From positions 2,254,001 to 2,318,000 of the forward strand of contig JADJGF010000001.1 of the NCBI GenBank assembly GCA_016708125.1: a stretch of DNA of 64,000 nt. Direction: 5' to 3'. The DNA comes from Ignavibacteriota bacterium. Lineage in GTDB: Bacteria; Bacteroidota; Ignavibacteria; Ignavibacteriales; Melioribacteraceae. The stretch's first letter is position 1. Each line of letters opens with the position of its first letter. Under the pieces are notes generated by a model. It was not told where the DNA came from, did no database searches, and saw nothing but the letters and a program-made list of their open reading frames with translations. Positions 18,177 through 27,284 of the stretch are shown here, one piece after another. Position numbers and translations under genes: made by a program.

Positions 18177-19238
18177 TTAATCACTTAATTTTACTCTTTT
18201 CAATATTTCTGATAAATTAAAAGAAGAAATATTCTTATCATTATTCACAGCAAAAAAAACGCCTTTTGGAAAATTCGTTAATGATTCTTGAGTCAGCCAA
18301 ATTCCATCCGTATTAGTTGTTTTCGTCGATTTAAAAAAGCCAATATGTTCGAAAGTTTTCCTATCAAAAAAATGAAATGTATTTGAAACGGAATCTTGGT
18401 CTGTTGCAACCCAAAAACCTTGGTTATCTTTCTCTTTATATAAAGCAATACCCTCAACTTGGGTTTTAAATAAACCACGCCCAACTATTTTATTTTTAAA
18501 TATACCATCAAAGTTATAAATCTTGATACATGTTTCATCTTCTTTTTCTTCAGCAATAAGTAAATTATTATTTTCAAAATCTCCATTAATTGATTCAACA
18601 ATTCTTAATACTCCGTTTCCAGTAGTATCACCAAATTTCTTAATTAGTTTTGTTTGAAATTGATTGTTCTCAAACTTCATTTCATATAAGTGAATTCTGT
18701 TACCTAAATCTTTATCTATAGGAATTTGTTCATCTGCTGTTTCATAATTATCTGTTACATAAATATTGTATGATTTTTCATTTTTATGAACATAAATTCC
18801 ATAGGGTTTTATTAAATCACCAATCCCAATAAAATTAACAAAATTAAAATCTGGCAATTTTAAGATTTGCAATCTGGCATTATCTCTTTCTACAATAAAT
18901 AAAAGAGAATCAATTGCAAAAATTCCATTTGGTCTTGAAAACTGAAGTGGTTCGTTACCGCTTGCTCCAACGTATTTTACAAAATTACCAGTTGCTGCAT
19001 CATGAACAATAAGTCTATCTGTTGCTTTTGCTGTTGTAATTAGCCAAGCAGTTTTATCATTAAGTTTCCAGAAAGTAGGGGAATCAATATTGTCAGCTTC
19101 GTTCGCTGTTGTTTGATAATATTCGGATACTATAAATTCTTTTGCAGTTTTGTTAGAAACAATATTTTTATCTGTACAAGAATACAAAGAAATGATTGAT
19201 AAAATTATTGCCAAAGCATTATAAAATATTTTTTTCAT
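18177..19238 (-). CDS. Beta-propeller phytase, lipoprotein
   Basis: The 353-residue protein starts with a lipoprotein signal (lipobox ending SLYSC), then a six-bladed propeller typical of 3-phytases of the BPP type: NIDSPTFWKLND, ITTAKATDRLIVHDAATG, RPNGIFAIDSLLFIVERDNAR, VTDNYETADE and VEGIALYKEKDNQG. These enzymes use calcium to release phosphate from phytate at the cell surface or in the periplasm. The gene follows a TonB-dependent receptor gene by 54 bp on the same strand; pairing of BPP phytase with a TonB receptor is known from other Gram-negative bacteria. A fragment of a second phytase copy lies at 32912. Confidence 0.87.
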   Translation of the reverse strand: MKKIFYNALAIILSIISLYSCTDKNIVSNKTAKEFIVSEYYQTTANEADNIDSPTFWKLNDKTAWLITTAKATDRLIVHDAATGNFVKYVGASGNEPLQFSRPNGIFAIDSLLFIVERDNARLQILKLPDFNFVNFIGIGDLIKPYGIYVHKNEKSYNIYVTDNYETADEQIPIDKDLGNRIHLYEMKFENNQFQTKLIKKFGDTTGNGVLRIVESINGDFENNNLLIAEEKEDETCIKIYNFDGIFKNKIVGRGLFKTQVEGIALYKEKDNQGFWVATDQDSVSNTFHFFDRKTFEHIGFFKSTKTTNTDGIWLTQESLTNFPKGVFFAVNNDKNISSFNLSEILKRVKLSD

Positions 19239-19259
19239 ATTTTTCTCAAAAAATTTTAA

Positions 19260-19280
19260 GCGGACAAAAAATTAGTCCGC
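19260..19280 (-). terminator. Intercistronic hairpin between receptor and phytase genes
   Basis: The perfect six-base arms GCGGAC (19260-19265) and GTCCGC (19275-19280) with a nine-base A/T loop lie between the receptor stop codon and the phytase start. On the minus strand a T-rich run follows. It may act as a partial terminator or mRNA-stabilising element that sets different levels of the two proteins. Confidence 0.55.
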
Positions 19281-19292
19281 CTAATTATTTTA

Positions 19293-22031
19293 TTACAAAT
19301 CAAATTTAATTCCAGCGTTAAATCTTAAATCGTAATACTCAGCTTGATAAGTTCTTTTTTGTGTTCCGGCATAATATCGTAAAGGCTGATTTGTTAAATT
19401 ATTGGCTTCAATAAACAACCTTAAATTTGGAGTAAATGCATATGAGCCATTGAGATCAAGTCTAACAACACTATCATAATATCTTTCTAAACCGGGAGTT
19501 AAATCTAATTCATCCGGATCTAAATATGCAGCAGTATAATTAAAGGAAATTCCTAAAACTATTTGCTCATTTTGATAAGTTAAATTTGCATTTACAATAT
19601 GTGGAGAAGTTCCGGGCAATTCAATATCCTTTTTGCCTTCAACTTGATCATTAAGTACTGGGTTATCCGTATTTGAATTAGTAAAAGTATAGTTTGAATA
19701 AAAATTCAAATTCTTAAAAATACTTCCAAGAAAATCTAATCTTCTTTGAAATGCAAATTCAACACCAAACAAATTTGCTGAGGCGCCATTACGAGGTTGG
19801 AAAAATTCATCATATGTATTGCCGGAAATATTATCTGCATAATCTTCTTCTGAATAAACATAAATATAATCATCTATGGATTTATAAAAAATTCCACCGG
19901 ATAAAATTCCTACACTTTCTAAATATTTTTCCGCATTCAAATCGAAATTCATAGAAGTTGTTGGTTTTAATGAAGGATTACCAATTGCCAGCTCTTCATT
20001 ATCTTCGGCGATTGCTCTATATGGAACAAGATCATAATAATTTGGTCTTGCAATTGTATTTGTCCATGCAAATCTTAAGATTGTATTTTCATCATAATTA
20101 AATTTGAAATGAATACCCGGAAGGAAATTAGAATAATTATCTTTTCCTGTTGTTGAAGTAACATCTTCTGTTGCTTCATCAAATTGATAACCTTTAAAAT
20201 CAATATCGGTTTGTTCAAATCTAATTCCGGCAATCATCGAAATACTATTCCCTAAATTTTGATTTAACTGTAGATAACCGGCAATAACATTTTCAGCTGC
20301 ATTAAAATTAGATGCGGCATATTCATCCGGTTTATCTTCTTTTTCAAATAAGGAAGAATTATCTAAATCCAATGACCCAATACTTTCAGCCGATGTTAAT
20401 GTTCCAACTTTATAGTCTCCGGCTAAAAAGTTTGGATTTGTATAATCTTTTGTTGCCCAATCTAAAATACTTGCCGGTTCTGATAAAGGTGTATATTCAA
20501 AAAAATTATTATCTCGTTCCTTATCTTTATTTTTAAGTCTAGCACCAATTTTCAATTTATTGTTAAACTTACCGGAATTTAACAAAGGAATTTCAAAATT
20601 TACTTTTGCATTAAAATCTTTTTCTTCTGTAAATTGGTATTCTTCACTGATTTCATCTAACACATATTGAGAAAGCGAAACACTTTCTAGTGGTTTGGGA
20701 GTTTCTAAATCAGATAAGTCAAATTGTACTTCAACATCTTCAGCAGCCCATGTTATATATCGCTCATTTGGTCTTTCTTCTGAAGCCCTTGATATTCCGG
20801 CAGACCAATCAAGTTTTATATTTCCATCAAAAGCATGATCTCCAGATAAAGATAACGTAAACATTTTTTGATTTTCTAATCGAGCATTTTCACTTGTATC
20901 ACCGCTTATTCCACCTTTTGTTTGTCTTTCAATTGTATCATCAGAGTAAGTTACTCTGTAACGATTTTCCCAATCTTTTCTGTTTGAATAAATCCCTTTT
21001 AGATAAATGGTGTTGAATGGATTTATCCTAAAATCTAAAGTTCCACCTATACTTTGTCTTAATCTTCTAATTTGATATTCACGAATTTCCCATTCATCAA
21101 TAATAATATTACCTTCATCATTATCCCACGCACCTTCGGTATTGTCTGAGCCTAATTCATGATCATGATAAGAACCATTTAATAAAATACCAAATACGTC
21201 ATCAGCAAATCTTTGTCCTACCGTAAAAGCTCCGTTAAATGCTGCTTTTTCTGAAAGTTGATTGTAATTTCCACCTAGTGTTGTTGACAATCGTAATTTA
21301 TTTGGTGCCCCTTTTGTAATTAGGTTAACCGATCCACCAATAGCATCAGCATCCATTTCGGGAGTGACAGCTTTATTTACTTCAATGGTTTGAACCATAT
21401 CGGATGGAACTAAATCTAACTGAACATTTCTTATTTCAGCCTCAGCGGATGGAATTCTTTCACCATTAATTGTAAAAGAATTTAAACGTGGTTCTGTTCC
21501 TCTTATATTTCCAAATCTTGCTTCACCTTGATCATAATTAACAGTTATTGAAGTAATTCTTTTGAGTGCATCGCCAATATTTGCATCTGGGAATCTTCCA
21601 ATTTGATCTGATGAAACAATGTTTGTAATATTCATATTTTCTTTTTGCTGATTCAAAGCTTTAGCTTGACCAATTAATTGATCGCCTAAAACAACAACTT
21701 CCTCGCCAAATAAAATTCCGGAATTAAGAATAACATTTAATTCCAAAGTTTTGTTTTCTAAAACATCAATGTTAATTTTTTTTGTTTGATAACCGAGATA
21801 AGAAAATGTAATTTCATAATTGCCGGTATTGAGATTTGAAAAGACAAATTTTCCATTTTCATCTGAAGTAACACCTTTTTTTAGTGCTTCGATGTATATG
21901 TTTGCACTAACCAAAGATAGATTATTCTCATCGGTTATAATTCCTACAATTTTCCCGTTTTGAGCAAAATATAAATTTGTTACAAGTAGAAAAAAAATAA
22001 ACACTTTAATAATTTGTTGCATTTTTTGCAT
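19293..22031 (-). CDS. TonB-dependent receptor with carboxypeptidase-regulatory-like N-terminal domain
   Basis: A 912-residue outer membrane protein. I start at ATG 22031 because GAGG lies at good spacing and a Sec signal peptide follows (MQKMQQIIKVF to LYFAQ); the upstream TTG at 22061 would add ten unlikely residues. Then come a carboxypeptidase D-regulatory-like beta-sandwich (GIITDENNLSLVSANIYIE), a plug domain (RFPDANIGDALKRI, IRGTEPRLNSFTINGERIPS) and a beta-barrel ending in an aromatic-type terminal strand (NAGIKFDL). The next gene is a phytase and the promoter holds a Pho-box-like array, so inositol phosphate or phosphate-ester uptake is the likely function. Confidence 0.88.
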   Translation of the reverse strand: MQKMQQIIKVFIFFLLVTNLYFAQNGKIVGIITDENNLSLVSANIYIEALKKGVTSDENGKFVFSNLNTGNYEITFSYLGYQTKKINIDVLENKTLELNVILNSGILFGEEVVVLGDQLIGQAKALNQQKENMNITNIVSSDQIGRFPDANIGDALKRITSITVNYDQGEARFGNIRGTEPRLNSFTINGERIPSAEAEIRNVQLDLVPSDMVQTIEVNKAVTPEMDADAIGGSVNLITKGAPNKLRLSTTLGGNYNQLSEKAAFNGAFTVGQRFADDVFGILLNGSYHDHELGSDNTEGAWDNDEGNIIIDEWEIREYQIRRLRQSIGGTLDFRINPFNTIYLKGIYSNRKDWENRYRVTYSDDTIERQTKGGISGDTSENARLENQKMFTLSLSGDHAFDGNIKLDWSAGISRASEERPNERYITWAAEDVEVQFDLSDLETPKPLESVSLSQYVLDEISEEYQFTEEKDFNAKVNFEIPLLNSGKFNNKLKIGARLKNKDKERDNNFFEYTPLSEPASILDWATKDYTNPNFLAGDYKVGTLTSAESIGSLDLDNSSLFEKEDKPDEYAASNFNAAENVIAGYLQLNQNLGNSISMIAGIRFEQTDIDFKGYQFDEATEDVTSTTGKDNYSNFLPGIHFKFNYDENTILRFAWTNTIARPNYYDLVPYRAIAEDNEELAIGNPSLKPTTSMNFDLNAEKYLESVGILSGGIFYKSIDDYIYVYSEEDYADNISGNTYDEFFQPRNGASANLFGVEFAFQRRLDFLGSIFKNLNFYSNYTFTNSNTDNPVLNDQVEGKKDIELPGTSPHIVNANLTYQNEQIVLGISFNYTAAYLDPDELDLTPGLERYYDSVVRLDLNGSYAFTPNLRLFIEANNLTNQPLRYYAGTQKRTYQAEYYDLRFNAGIKFDL

Positions 22032-22087
22032 ATCGACCTCAAGATAAATTTTACACTGCAAAATTTACTGAGCCAGATAAGACTATA

Positions 22088-22127
22088 TGTTAAATGAAAG
22101 TTAAGTGTTTGTTAAGTAATTATTAAG
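22088..22127 (-). promoter_or_regulatory. Pho-box-like array (four units, 11-bp phase) upstream of TonB receptor-phytase genes
   Basis: On the minus strand the units are CTTAATA, CTTAACA, CTTAACT and TTTAACA. Plus-strand starts are 22121, 22110, 22099 and 22088, each exactly 11 bp apart. The last unit is 56 bp from the receptor ATG. This is the cleanest of three such arrays in the window and matches the layout of PhoB/PhoP binding sites (7-bp element plus 4-bp AT-rich spacer). Confidence 0.7.
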
Positions 22128-22240
22128 CGTTAATTGTAATACGCCTATTAAATATTATTCATTGGGGGATGATTTTTAAACTGCGTTAAATATTTCATAA
22201 TTTAGAAAAATATTTATAGTTATTAGTTTTAACTAAAATG

Positions 22241-23386
22241 TTAAATTGGTTGAAGCAGAGAATCTTTTCTAATTTTGAAAATATTATTTCTCCAATTTAT
22301 TTCGGAATTTATAAATGGTATGTACCATAATAAACCAATAATCAAATCTTTTATTGGAATTAATAATAGATAATAAAATTTCAAATCAGATTTAATAATT
22401 TTTAACGTAATGAAATCCAAAAATATTTTGAGTGAACTTACAATAAAAAATTGTGTAAAACCAAAATTGCTAAACAATACTAAAGCTAAAATAAAGCTAG
22501 CTGATATTGGGTTTGAGAAGGCTTCCAACAAATATGTGTTCAGTCTGATTTTAGCGCGCATTTTTGCCCATCTTGAATGACGATTTAAGAATTTATTCAA
22601 TGTCAAATTTTCATTTATATTATCTACAAATGTTGAGGATGTTTTTACTTTATAACCTAATTCTTCAACTTTTACACCCATTAAATAATCTTCTGCCAAA
22701 TAATTTCTAAATGCTTCAAATCCACCAATTTGATTCAAAATTTTTCTAGGGATTAAAATTGATTTGCCAATAACAATAGAGATTTTTGCAATTCTTGAAG
22801 CCGTAAATACACTTGGAAGCATAAACGAATTTAAGTGAATATTTTCAAAAATTGAAGGGATGTTTCTTGCGCCAACTCCACGTATTGATGCGGTTACAAG
22901 TCCAACATTTTTATCATTAAATTCACTCAATAAAGATTTTAAGAAATTTGGTTCAACACGAGTATTGCTATCACTAATTAAAATAAAACTCCCTTTTGAT
23001 TTTGGATACATATTATAGAGATTATTTATTTTAGGATTTAGACCAATCATATAATTATCAATTACAATTTTAGTTTTAATCTTAGAAAATTCAGAAGATA
23101 TATTTCTAATAATTTCTATTGCCGGATCGTCTTTGGTATGAATTCCAAAAATAATTTCATAATTCGGGTAATCAAGATTATAAAATGATCTCAAATTATT
23201 TTCAAGCTGATCATCAATTCCTTTAATTGGTTTCAGAATACTCGTAGAAGGATAATTATCTTTTTCTAAAATATTAGTATTAACTTTTTTCGAATACTCT
23301 TTTTTTAAAATGATTATAGATAATATTTGATAAATAATTCCAATTGAAATAATTATAGAGAAAATTATTATAAATAAATTTTCCAT
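22241..23386 (-). CDS. GT21-type lipid glycosyltransferase (ceramide glucosyltransferase-like)
   Basis: The 381-residue membrane enzyme has an N-terminal membrane anchor, a GT-A catalytic domain and about three C-terminal hydrophobic segments. The family signature is clear: SILKPIKGIDDQLENNLRSF, D1 in IHTKDDPA, D2 in LISDSNTRV, D3 in LAEDYLMG and the (Q/R)xxRW element as RHSRW. I start at ATG 23386, which has AGGA upstream, not the TTG at 23410. GT21 enzymes glucosylate ceramide in eukaryotes, and some bacterial members make glycosyl-diacylglycerols that replace phospholipids. The gene is 27 bp downstream of a GH1 gene under a Pho-box-like array. Confidence 0.82.
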   Translation of the reverse strand: MENLFIIIFSIIISIGIIYQILSIIILKKEYSKKVNTNILEKDNYPSTSILKPIKGIDDQLENNLRSFYNLDYPNYEIIFGIHTKDDPAIEIIRNISSEFSKIKTKIVIDNYMIGLNPKINNLYNMYPKSKGSFILISDSNTRVEPNFLKSLLSEFNDKNVGLVTASIRGVGARNIPSIFENIHLNSFMLPSVFTASRIAKISIVIGKSILIPRKILNQIGGFEAFRNYLAEDYLMGVKVEELGYKVKTSSTFVDNINENLTLNKFLNRHSRWAKMRAKIRLNTYLLEAFSNPISASFILALVLFSNFGFTQFFIVSSLKIFLDFITLKIIKSDLKFYYLLLIPIKDLIIGLLWYIPFINSEINWRNNIFKIRKDSLLQPI

Positions 23387-23413
23387 ATTATATCCTAAAA
23401 TTATTTGCAATTA

Positions 23414-24682
23414 TTATTGTTTAAAAACTTCATCTTTCTGTTGAGAATATTTTTTTATTAAATCTGAATAGTATAAAGCACTTGGTTTAATAATTCTTCT
23501 GAAATCGTTATCATAGTCAATTTTAATAAGTCCAAATCTTTTTGATTTGCCTTTTAGCCATTCATAATTATCAATTAAACTCCAGTAAAAATATCCGGTA
23601 ATATTGTATTTATGTCTTGCTCTATTAAGAATTTTTAGGTGCCGTTTTAAAAAATATTTTCTTAAGTCCTCATCTTCCGTTGCAATTCCATTTTCAGTAA
23701 TAACTATTTCTTTACCAGTCTTTGCTACAAATTTTATAATTTTTTTTAATCCTTTGGGATAAATTTCCCAGCCCATATCAGTCTCAGGTTCTTTAGGAAA
23801 AAGAAAAACCGGATTCCTCAAATTAAATTTGAATTGACTATAAATTCTGTAGTAATAATTTATTCCCCAAAAATCTATTTTATTATCAAGTGGAATAGGT
23901 TTATCATATTTTAATATTGCAGGGAACCAATGTGTAATTCTGTTTTTTTGAAATGCTTCCAACAACATTTTGTTGAAAAAAGTATCAACATTATCTGTTA
24001 CTTTTTTATCAAGAAAAAACCAATTTCTTGCTTCTTTGAAAATTATAAAGTGTTTAGCGATTCCCAGCTTTGCATTAGGGTTTCTCTTTTTTAGATAGTC
24101 ATAAATACAAATATGAGCTTCCATCATATTGTAAATTGCATCCATCATTAAATTTAAGTCTTTATAACCAGGAGGAAATTTACCATCACCATACGCTGCT
24201 AAAGCCCAAACAATTGGTTCATTGAAAGAAATCCAATAATTTATTTTATCCGCAAATAAATCAATAATTATTTTTGCAAAATTGCAGAAAGTAGAAACCG
24301 ATTCTTTTTTATGCCAAGGTGAAAATTCATGAAACCATTTTGGATGAGAAAAATGATGAAGAGTTAAAAATGGTTCAATATTATTTTCGAGTAAATAATC
24401 AATCATTTCCGAATATTGCTTTAAAGCCTTATCCGAATATTTATTTATTTCCGGTTCAATTCGTGACCACTCAACAGAAAATCTATATGAATTTAAATTA
24501 AGTTCTTTTAGGAAATCAAAATCATTTTTCCAAAGATTCCAGTGGTTGCTTCCATTTTCGTATAAAGGATTTGAACCGTTATTTCGAAATTTGCCAAGAT
24601 TTTCCCAATCGGTAAAATCATTTGAAATATTTCCTTCTATTTGAAATGCTGAAGTTGAAGTTCCCCAGAAAAAATCTGTCAT
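23414..24682 (-). CDS. Glycoside hydrolase family 1 enzyme (beta-glucosidase-like)
   Basis: The 422-residue protein has no signal peptide, so it is probably cytoplasmic. GH1 features are FFWGTSTSAFQIEG at the N-terminus, the acid/base Glu in SFNEP, the nucleophile Glu in ITENG, and FYWSLIDNYEW near the end. Retaining beta-glycosidases of this family cleave or transfer glucose or galactose. It is the first gene of a two-gene operon with the GT21-type glycosyltransferase. That pairing suggests action on a glycolipid, either trimming or transglycosylation as done by the plant GH1 enzyme SFR2, but ordinary disaccharide hydrolysis is the default reading. Confidence 0.85.
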   Translation of the reverse strand: MTDFFWGTSTSAFQIEGNISNDFTDWENLGKFRNNGSNPLYENGSNHWNLWKNDFDFLKELNLNSYRFSVEWSRIEPEINKYSDKALKQYSEMIDYLLENNIEPFLTLHHFSHPKWFHEFSPWHKKESVSTFCNFAKIIIDLFADKINYWISFNEPIVWALAAYGDGKFPPGYKDLNLMMDAIYNMMEAHICIYDYLKKRNPNAKLGIAKHFIIFKEARNWFFLDKKVTDNVDTFFNKMLLEAFQKNRITHWFPAILKYDKPIPLDNKIDFWGINYYYRIYSQFKFNLRNPVFLFPKEPETDMGWEIYPKGLKKIIKFVAKTGKEIVITENGIATEDEDLRKYFLKRHLKILNRARHKYNITGYFYWSLIDNYEWLKGKSKRFGLIKIDYDNDFRRIIKPSALYYSDLIKKYSQQKDEVFKQ

Positions 24683-24791
24683 TTATTTCTCTTTTCTTTA
24701 AAATTTTTGATGATTGCATATTTATACAATACAAGCAAAAATTAGTTTTATACTTATCAGATTAAATAGCAATAGAAATGTAGGTGTGAGA

Positions 24792-24842
24792 TGTTAAACC
24801 AATATTAATTCAATATTAACTAATTGTTAAAAATTTATTAGT
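24792..24842 (-). promoter_or_regulatory. Pho-box-like array (five units, 11-bp phase) upstream of GH1-GT21 genes
   Basis: On the minus strand the units are ACTAATA, TTTAACA, GTTAATA, ATTAATA and TTTAACA. Plus-strand starts are 24836, 24825, 24814, 24803 and 24792, every 11 bp. The nearest unit is 109 bp from the GH1 ATG, so a leader of several tens of bases is expected. The layout is the same as at 22088. Confidence 0.65.
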
Positions 24843-24932
24843 AAATATCTACTTAATTAACATTGATAAATATATTTTTGCATGCAAAATATCTTTCGAT
24901 AAAAGCAAATGAATAATTAATAAAAACAATAA

Positions 24933-25274
24933 TTATATTAAACTATTAGTACTGTCAACTAATATTATATTAGGTTTGTAAGATTTTATTTTCTCATTTT
25001 TAATCAAAATATAACTAGCAATAATTATATGATCACCGATTTGAACTAATCTTGCAGCGGCTCCATTTAAACTAATTTCTCCATCTTCACCTTCTATAAC
25101 ATAAGTTGAAAATCTTTCACCATTATTTATGTTATAAACTTCAACTTTCTCATATTCAACAAGATCGGCAGCAATCATTAGTTTTTTATCAATACTTATT
25201 GAGCCTTCGTAATTTATATCAGAACCCGTAACTGTAGCTCTGTGAATTTTTGATTTTAATAAAGTTCTTAACAT
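24933..25274 (-). CDS. panD: Aspartate 1-decarboxylase
   Basis: The 113-residue pyruvoyl enzyme makes beta-alanine from L-aspartate for pantothenate synthesis. The self-cleavage site Gly-Ser (INYEGSISID, around residues 24-25) that generates the pyruvoyl group is present, as is the conserved NGAAARLVQIGD segment. It is the last gene of a five-gene CoA cluster; its ATG overlaps the TAA of coaX by one base. Confidence 0.93.
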   Translation of the reverse strand: MLRTLLKSKIHRATVTGSDINYEGSISIDKKLMIAADLVEYEKVEVYNINNGERFSTYVIEGEDGEISLNGAAARLVQIGDHIIIASYILIKNEKIKSYKPNIILVDSTNSLI

Positions 25275-26053
25275 TATTTATCCTTATTATTCATTTGAAA
25301 AGCTTCATGTAAACCAATAAGTACAAGATCAGGAACAATAATATCAAAAATATTTTCAGCTTCGAATAAACTTGAAAAACCTCCCGTAGCAATCATTATT
25401 GAATTTTCATCGTTAAATGCTTCTAAGTTTATTTGTTTTCTTAAATTCTCGACAATGGATTTTTGTCCAAAATACAAACCGGAACGAATACTTTCTTCGG
25501 TACTGCGTCCTATCACACTTTGTGGTTTAAAGATTTCCACGTTTGGTAACTGCGCAGTATTTTTATTTAATGATTCCATTGATAATCTTATTCCGGGAAT
25601 AATTAAACCGCCTAAGTATTCTTTTGATTTTGTTATTACATCAAAAGTTGTAGCGGTTCCAAAATCAACAATAATTGAGTTCTGATTCGGAAATAATTTT
25701 TGTGCGGCTATTGCGTTTGCAATTCTATCGGTGCCGACTTCAAGCGGATTTCTATATTTAATTTTTAGACCGGTTTTTACACCAGCTTTTAAAATAAACG
25801 GATTAATATGAAAATATTTTATACATCCGCTAACTATACTATGTACAACATCCGGAACAACACTGCATATAGAAACATTTTTTATTGCATCTAACTCAAT
25901 TTTATTTTCTCTTAATACAGTTCTAAGAAACAATCCAATTTCATCTGAAGAAAATTGTCCTCTTGAAGTTTTTCTAAATTGAAATTTAATTTTTGAATTT
26001 ACGAAAACCCCACCATGAATTTGTGTATTTCCAACATCTAAACAAAGAACCAT
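25274..26053 (-). CDS. coaX: Type III pantothenate kinase
   Basis: The 259-residue CoaX-type kinase phosphorylates pantothenate with ATP, the first step of CoA synthesis from the vitamin. Visible motifs are LCLDVGNTQIHGGVF (phosphate loop), VGTDRIANAIAA (pantothenate site) and IVDFGTATTFDV (ASKHA core), with ATGGFSSLF near the C-terminus. It lies between coaBC and panD in a compact cluster. Confidence 0.93.
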   Translation of the reverse strand: MVLCLDVGNTQIHGGVFVNSKIKFQFRKTSRGQFSSDEIGLFLRTVLRENKIELDAIKNVSICSVVPDVVHSIVSGCIKYFHINPFILKAGVKTGLKIKYRNPLEVGTDRIANAIAAQKLFPNQNSIIVDFGTATTFDVITKSKEYLGGLIIPGIRLSMESLNKNTAQLPNVEIFKPQSVIGRSTEESIRSGLYFGQKSIVENLRKQINLEAFNDENSIMIATGGFSSLFEAENIFDIIVPDLVLIGLHEAFQMNNKDK

Positions 26054-26063
26054 ATTTTATCCT

Positions 26064-27284
26064 TTAAATATTTAAAATTTGTGAAATATTTTTTCCAATA
26101 TTGACCGATTCTTTTACTGTTTTTACAAATCCGTTTTTATTGTAAAAATTAAATTCATATTGAATATTCTTTCCTCGGGAAGACAAATCATTTTGAATAA
26201 CTAAATCAGAATTAGAATTATTTAATAAATCATTTACTTTAGAATTAATTTCATTTAAATCATTTGAATTTGTGAACTTAAAAGAAACAAGTTTTATAGA
26301 ATTATTTTGAGAATATTTTTTTAATTGGTTTACAATTTTGAAGTTTGGTGAGAGCTTAAATAGAATTTCACTGTTTGCAGAATCCAATTTTTGTTTTAAA
26401 GGTAATTCATAATTTTCTTTGTTGACAATTATTTCTTTAATTGAATAATCACTTACTGCAGCATTATGAATTAAGAGATCATAATTATTATTTCTTAATA
26501 TATTTTTTAGCAAATTATTTAAAGAATCAAAATTTGTATAAGTAATATCCTCAAAATTTCCCAATGGGATTTTGGAATCTGCACTGTGAAGAAAAGTAAT
26601 GTTATACTTATTATCAATAAAATATTGTGCAATTTTAGATGCAGTTGTTCCGGTGCTTAAATTTGTTAAAAATCTTATACCATCAATATTTTCTTTTGTA
26701 CCGCCGGCTGTTATTAAAATCCTCTTATGCGAATTATTATTTTGATTCTTTAATTTCGATTCAATTAAATCATAAATTAAATCCGGTTCCAACATTTTAC
26801 CTTTTCCAATATCTCCACAAGCTAAATAGCCTTCATTGGTTTCGGTAATATAAATTCCCCAACTTTTTAATAAAGCTAATGAATTTTGAGTCGAAGGATG
26901 TTCAAGCATTTTTGTATTCATCGATGGAACAATAACATATGGTTTAGTAAAATCATGAGCTAAGAAAAGAGAAGTTATTAAGTTATCGCCAATTCCACTT
27001 GCAAATTTGTTAATTGTATTTGCAGTTGCTGGTGCAAGAATCGTTAAATCTGCCCACTTTACTAAATCAATGTGTGACATCATTTTACCGTTTTCAAATG
27101 GATCTTCGTGAACTTGGTTTCCAGATAATCCTTCCAGTGTAGCAATACCAATAAAATTTAGTGCTTCTTTTGAAACAGCAACTTTAACTTCATAATTGTT
27201 TTGCACTAATTTTGAAATAAGCATTGCTGTTTTATATGCTGCAATTGACCCACTTATCTTTATAAGAATTTTATATTTTGACAT
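26064..27284 (-). CDS. coaBC: Bifunctional phosphopantothenoylcysteine decarboxylase / phosphopantothenate-cysteine ligase
   Basis: The 406-residue protein carries an N-terminal flavin-dependent CoaC domain (GSIAAYKTAMLI, catalytic His in MSHIDLVKWAD, PSMNTKMLEHP, ACGDIGKGKM) and a C-terminal CoaB domain starting at TAGGTKENIDGIR with KQKLDSANSE. It adds cysteine to 4'-phosphopantothenate and decarboxylates the product. The start is ATG 27284, with GAGG upstream, rather than the TTG two codons earlier. It overlaps the end of panC by 14 bp. Confidence 0.92.
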   Translation of the reverse strand: MSKYKILIKISGSIAAYKTAMLISKLVQNNYEVKVAVSKEALNFIGIATLEGLSGNQVHEDPFENGKMMSHIDLVKWADLTILAPATANTINKFASGIGDNLITSLFLAHDFTKPYVIVPSMNTKMLEHPSTQNSLALLKSWGIYITETNEGYLACGDIGKGKMLEPDLIYDLIESKLKNQNNNSHKRILITAGGTKENIDGIRFLTNLSTGTTASKIAQYFIDNKYNITFLHSADSKIPLGNFEDITYTNFDSLNNLLKNILRNNNYDLLIHNAAVSDYSIKEIIVNKENYELPLKQKLDSANSEILFKLSPNFKIVNQLKKYSQNNSIKLVSFKFTNSNDLNEINSKVNDLLNNSNSDLVIQNDLSSRGKNIQYEFNFYNKNGFVKTVKESVNIGKNISQILNI

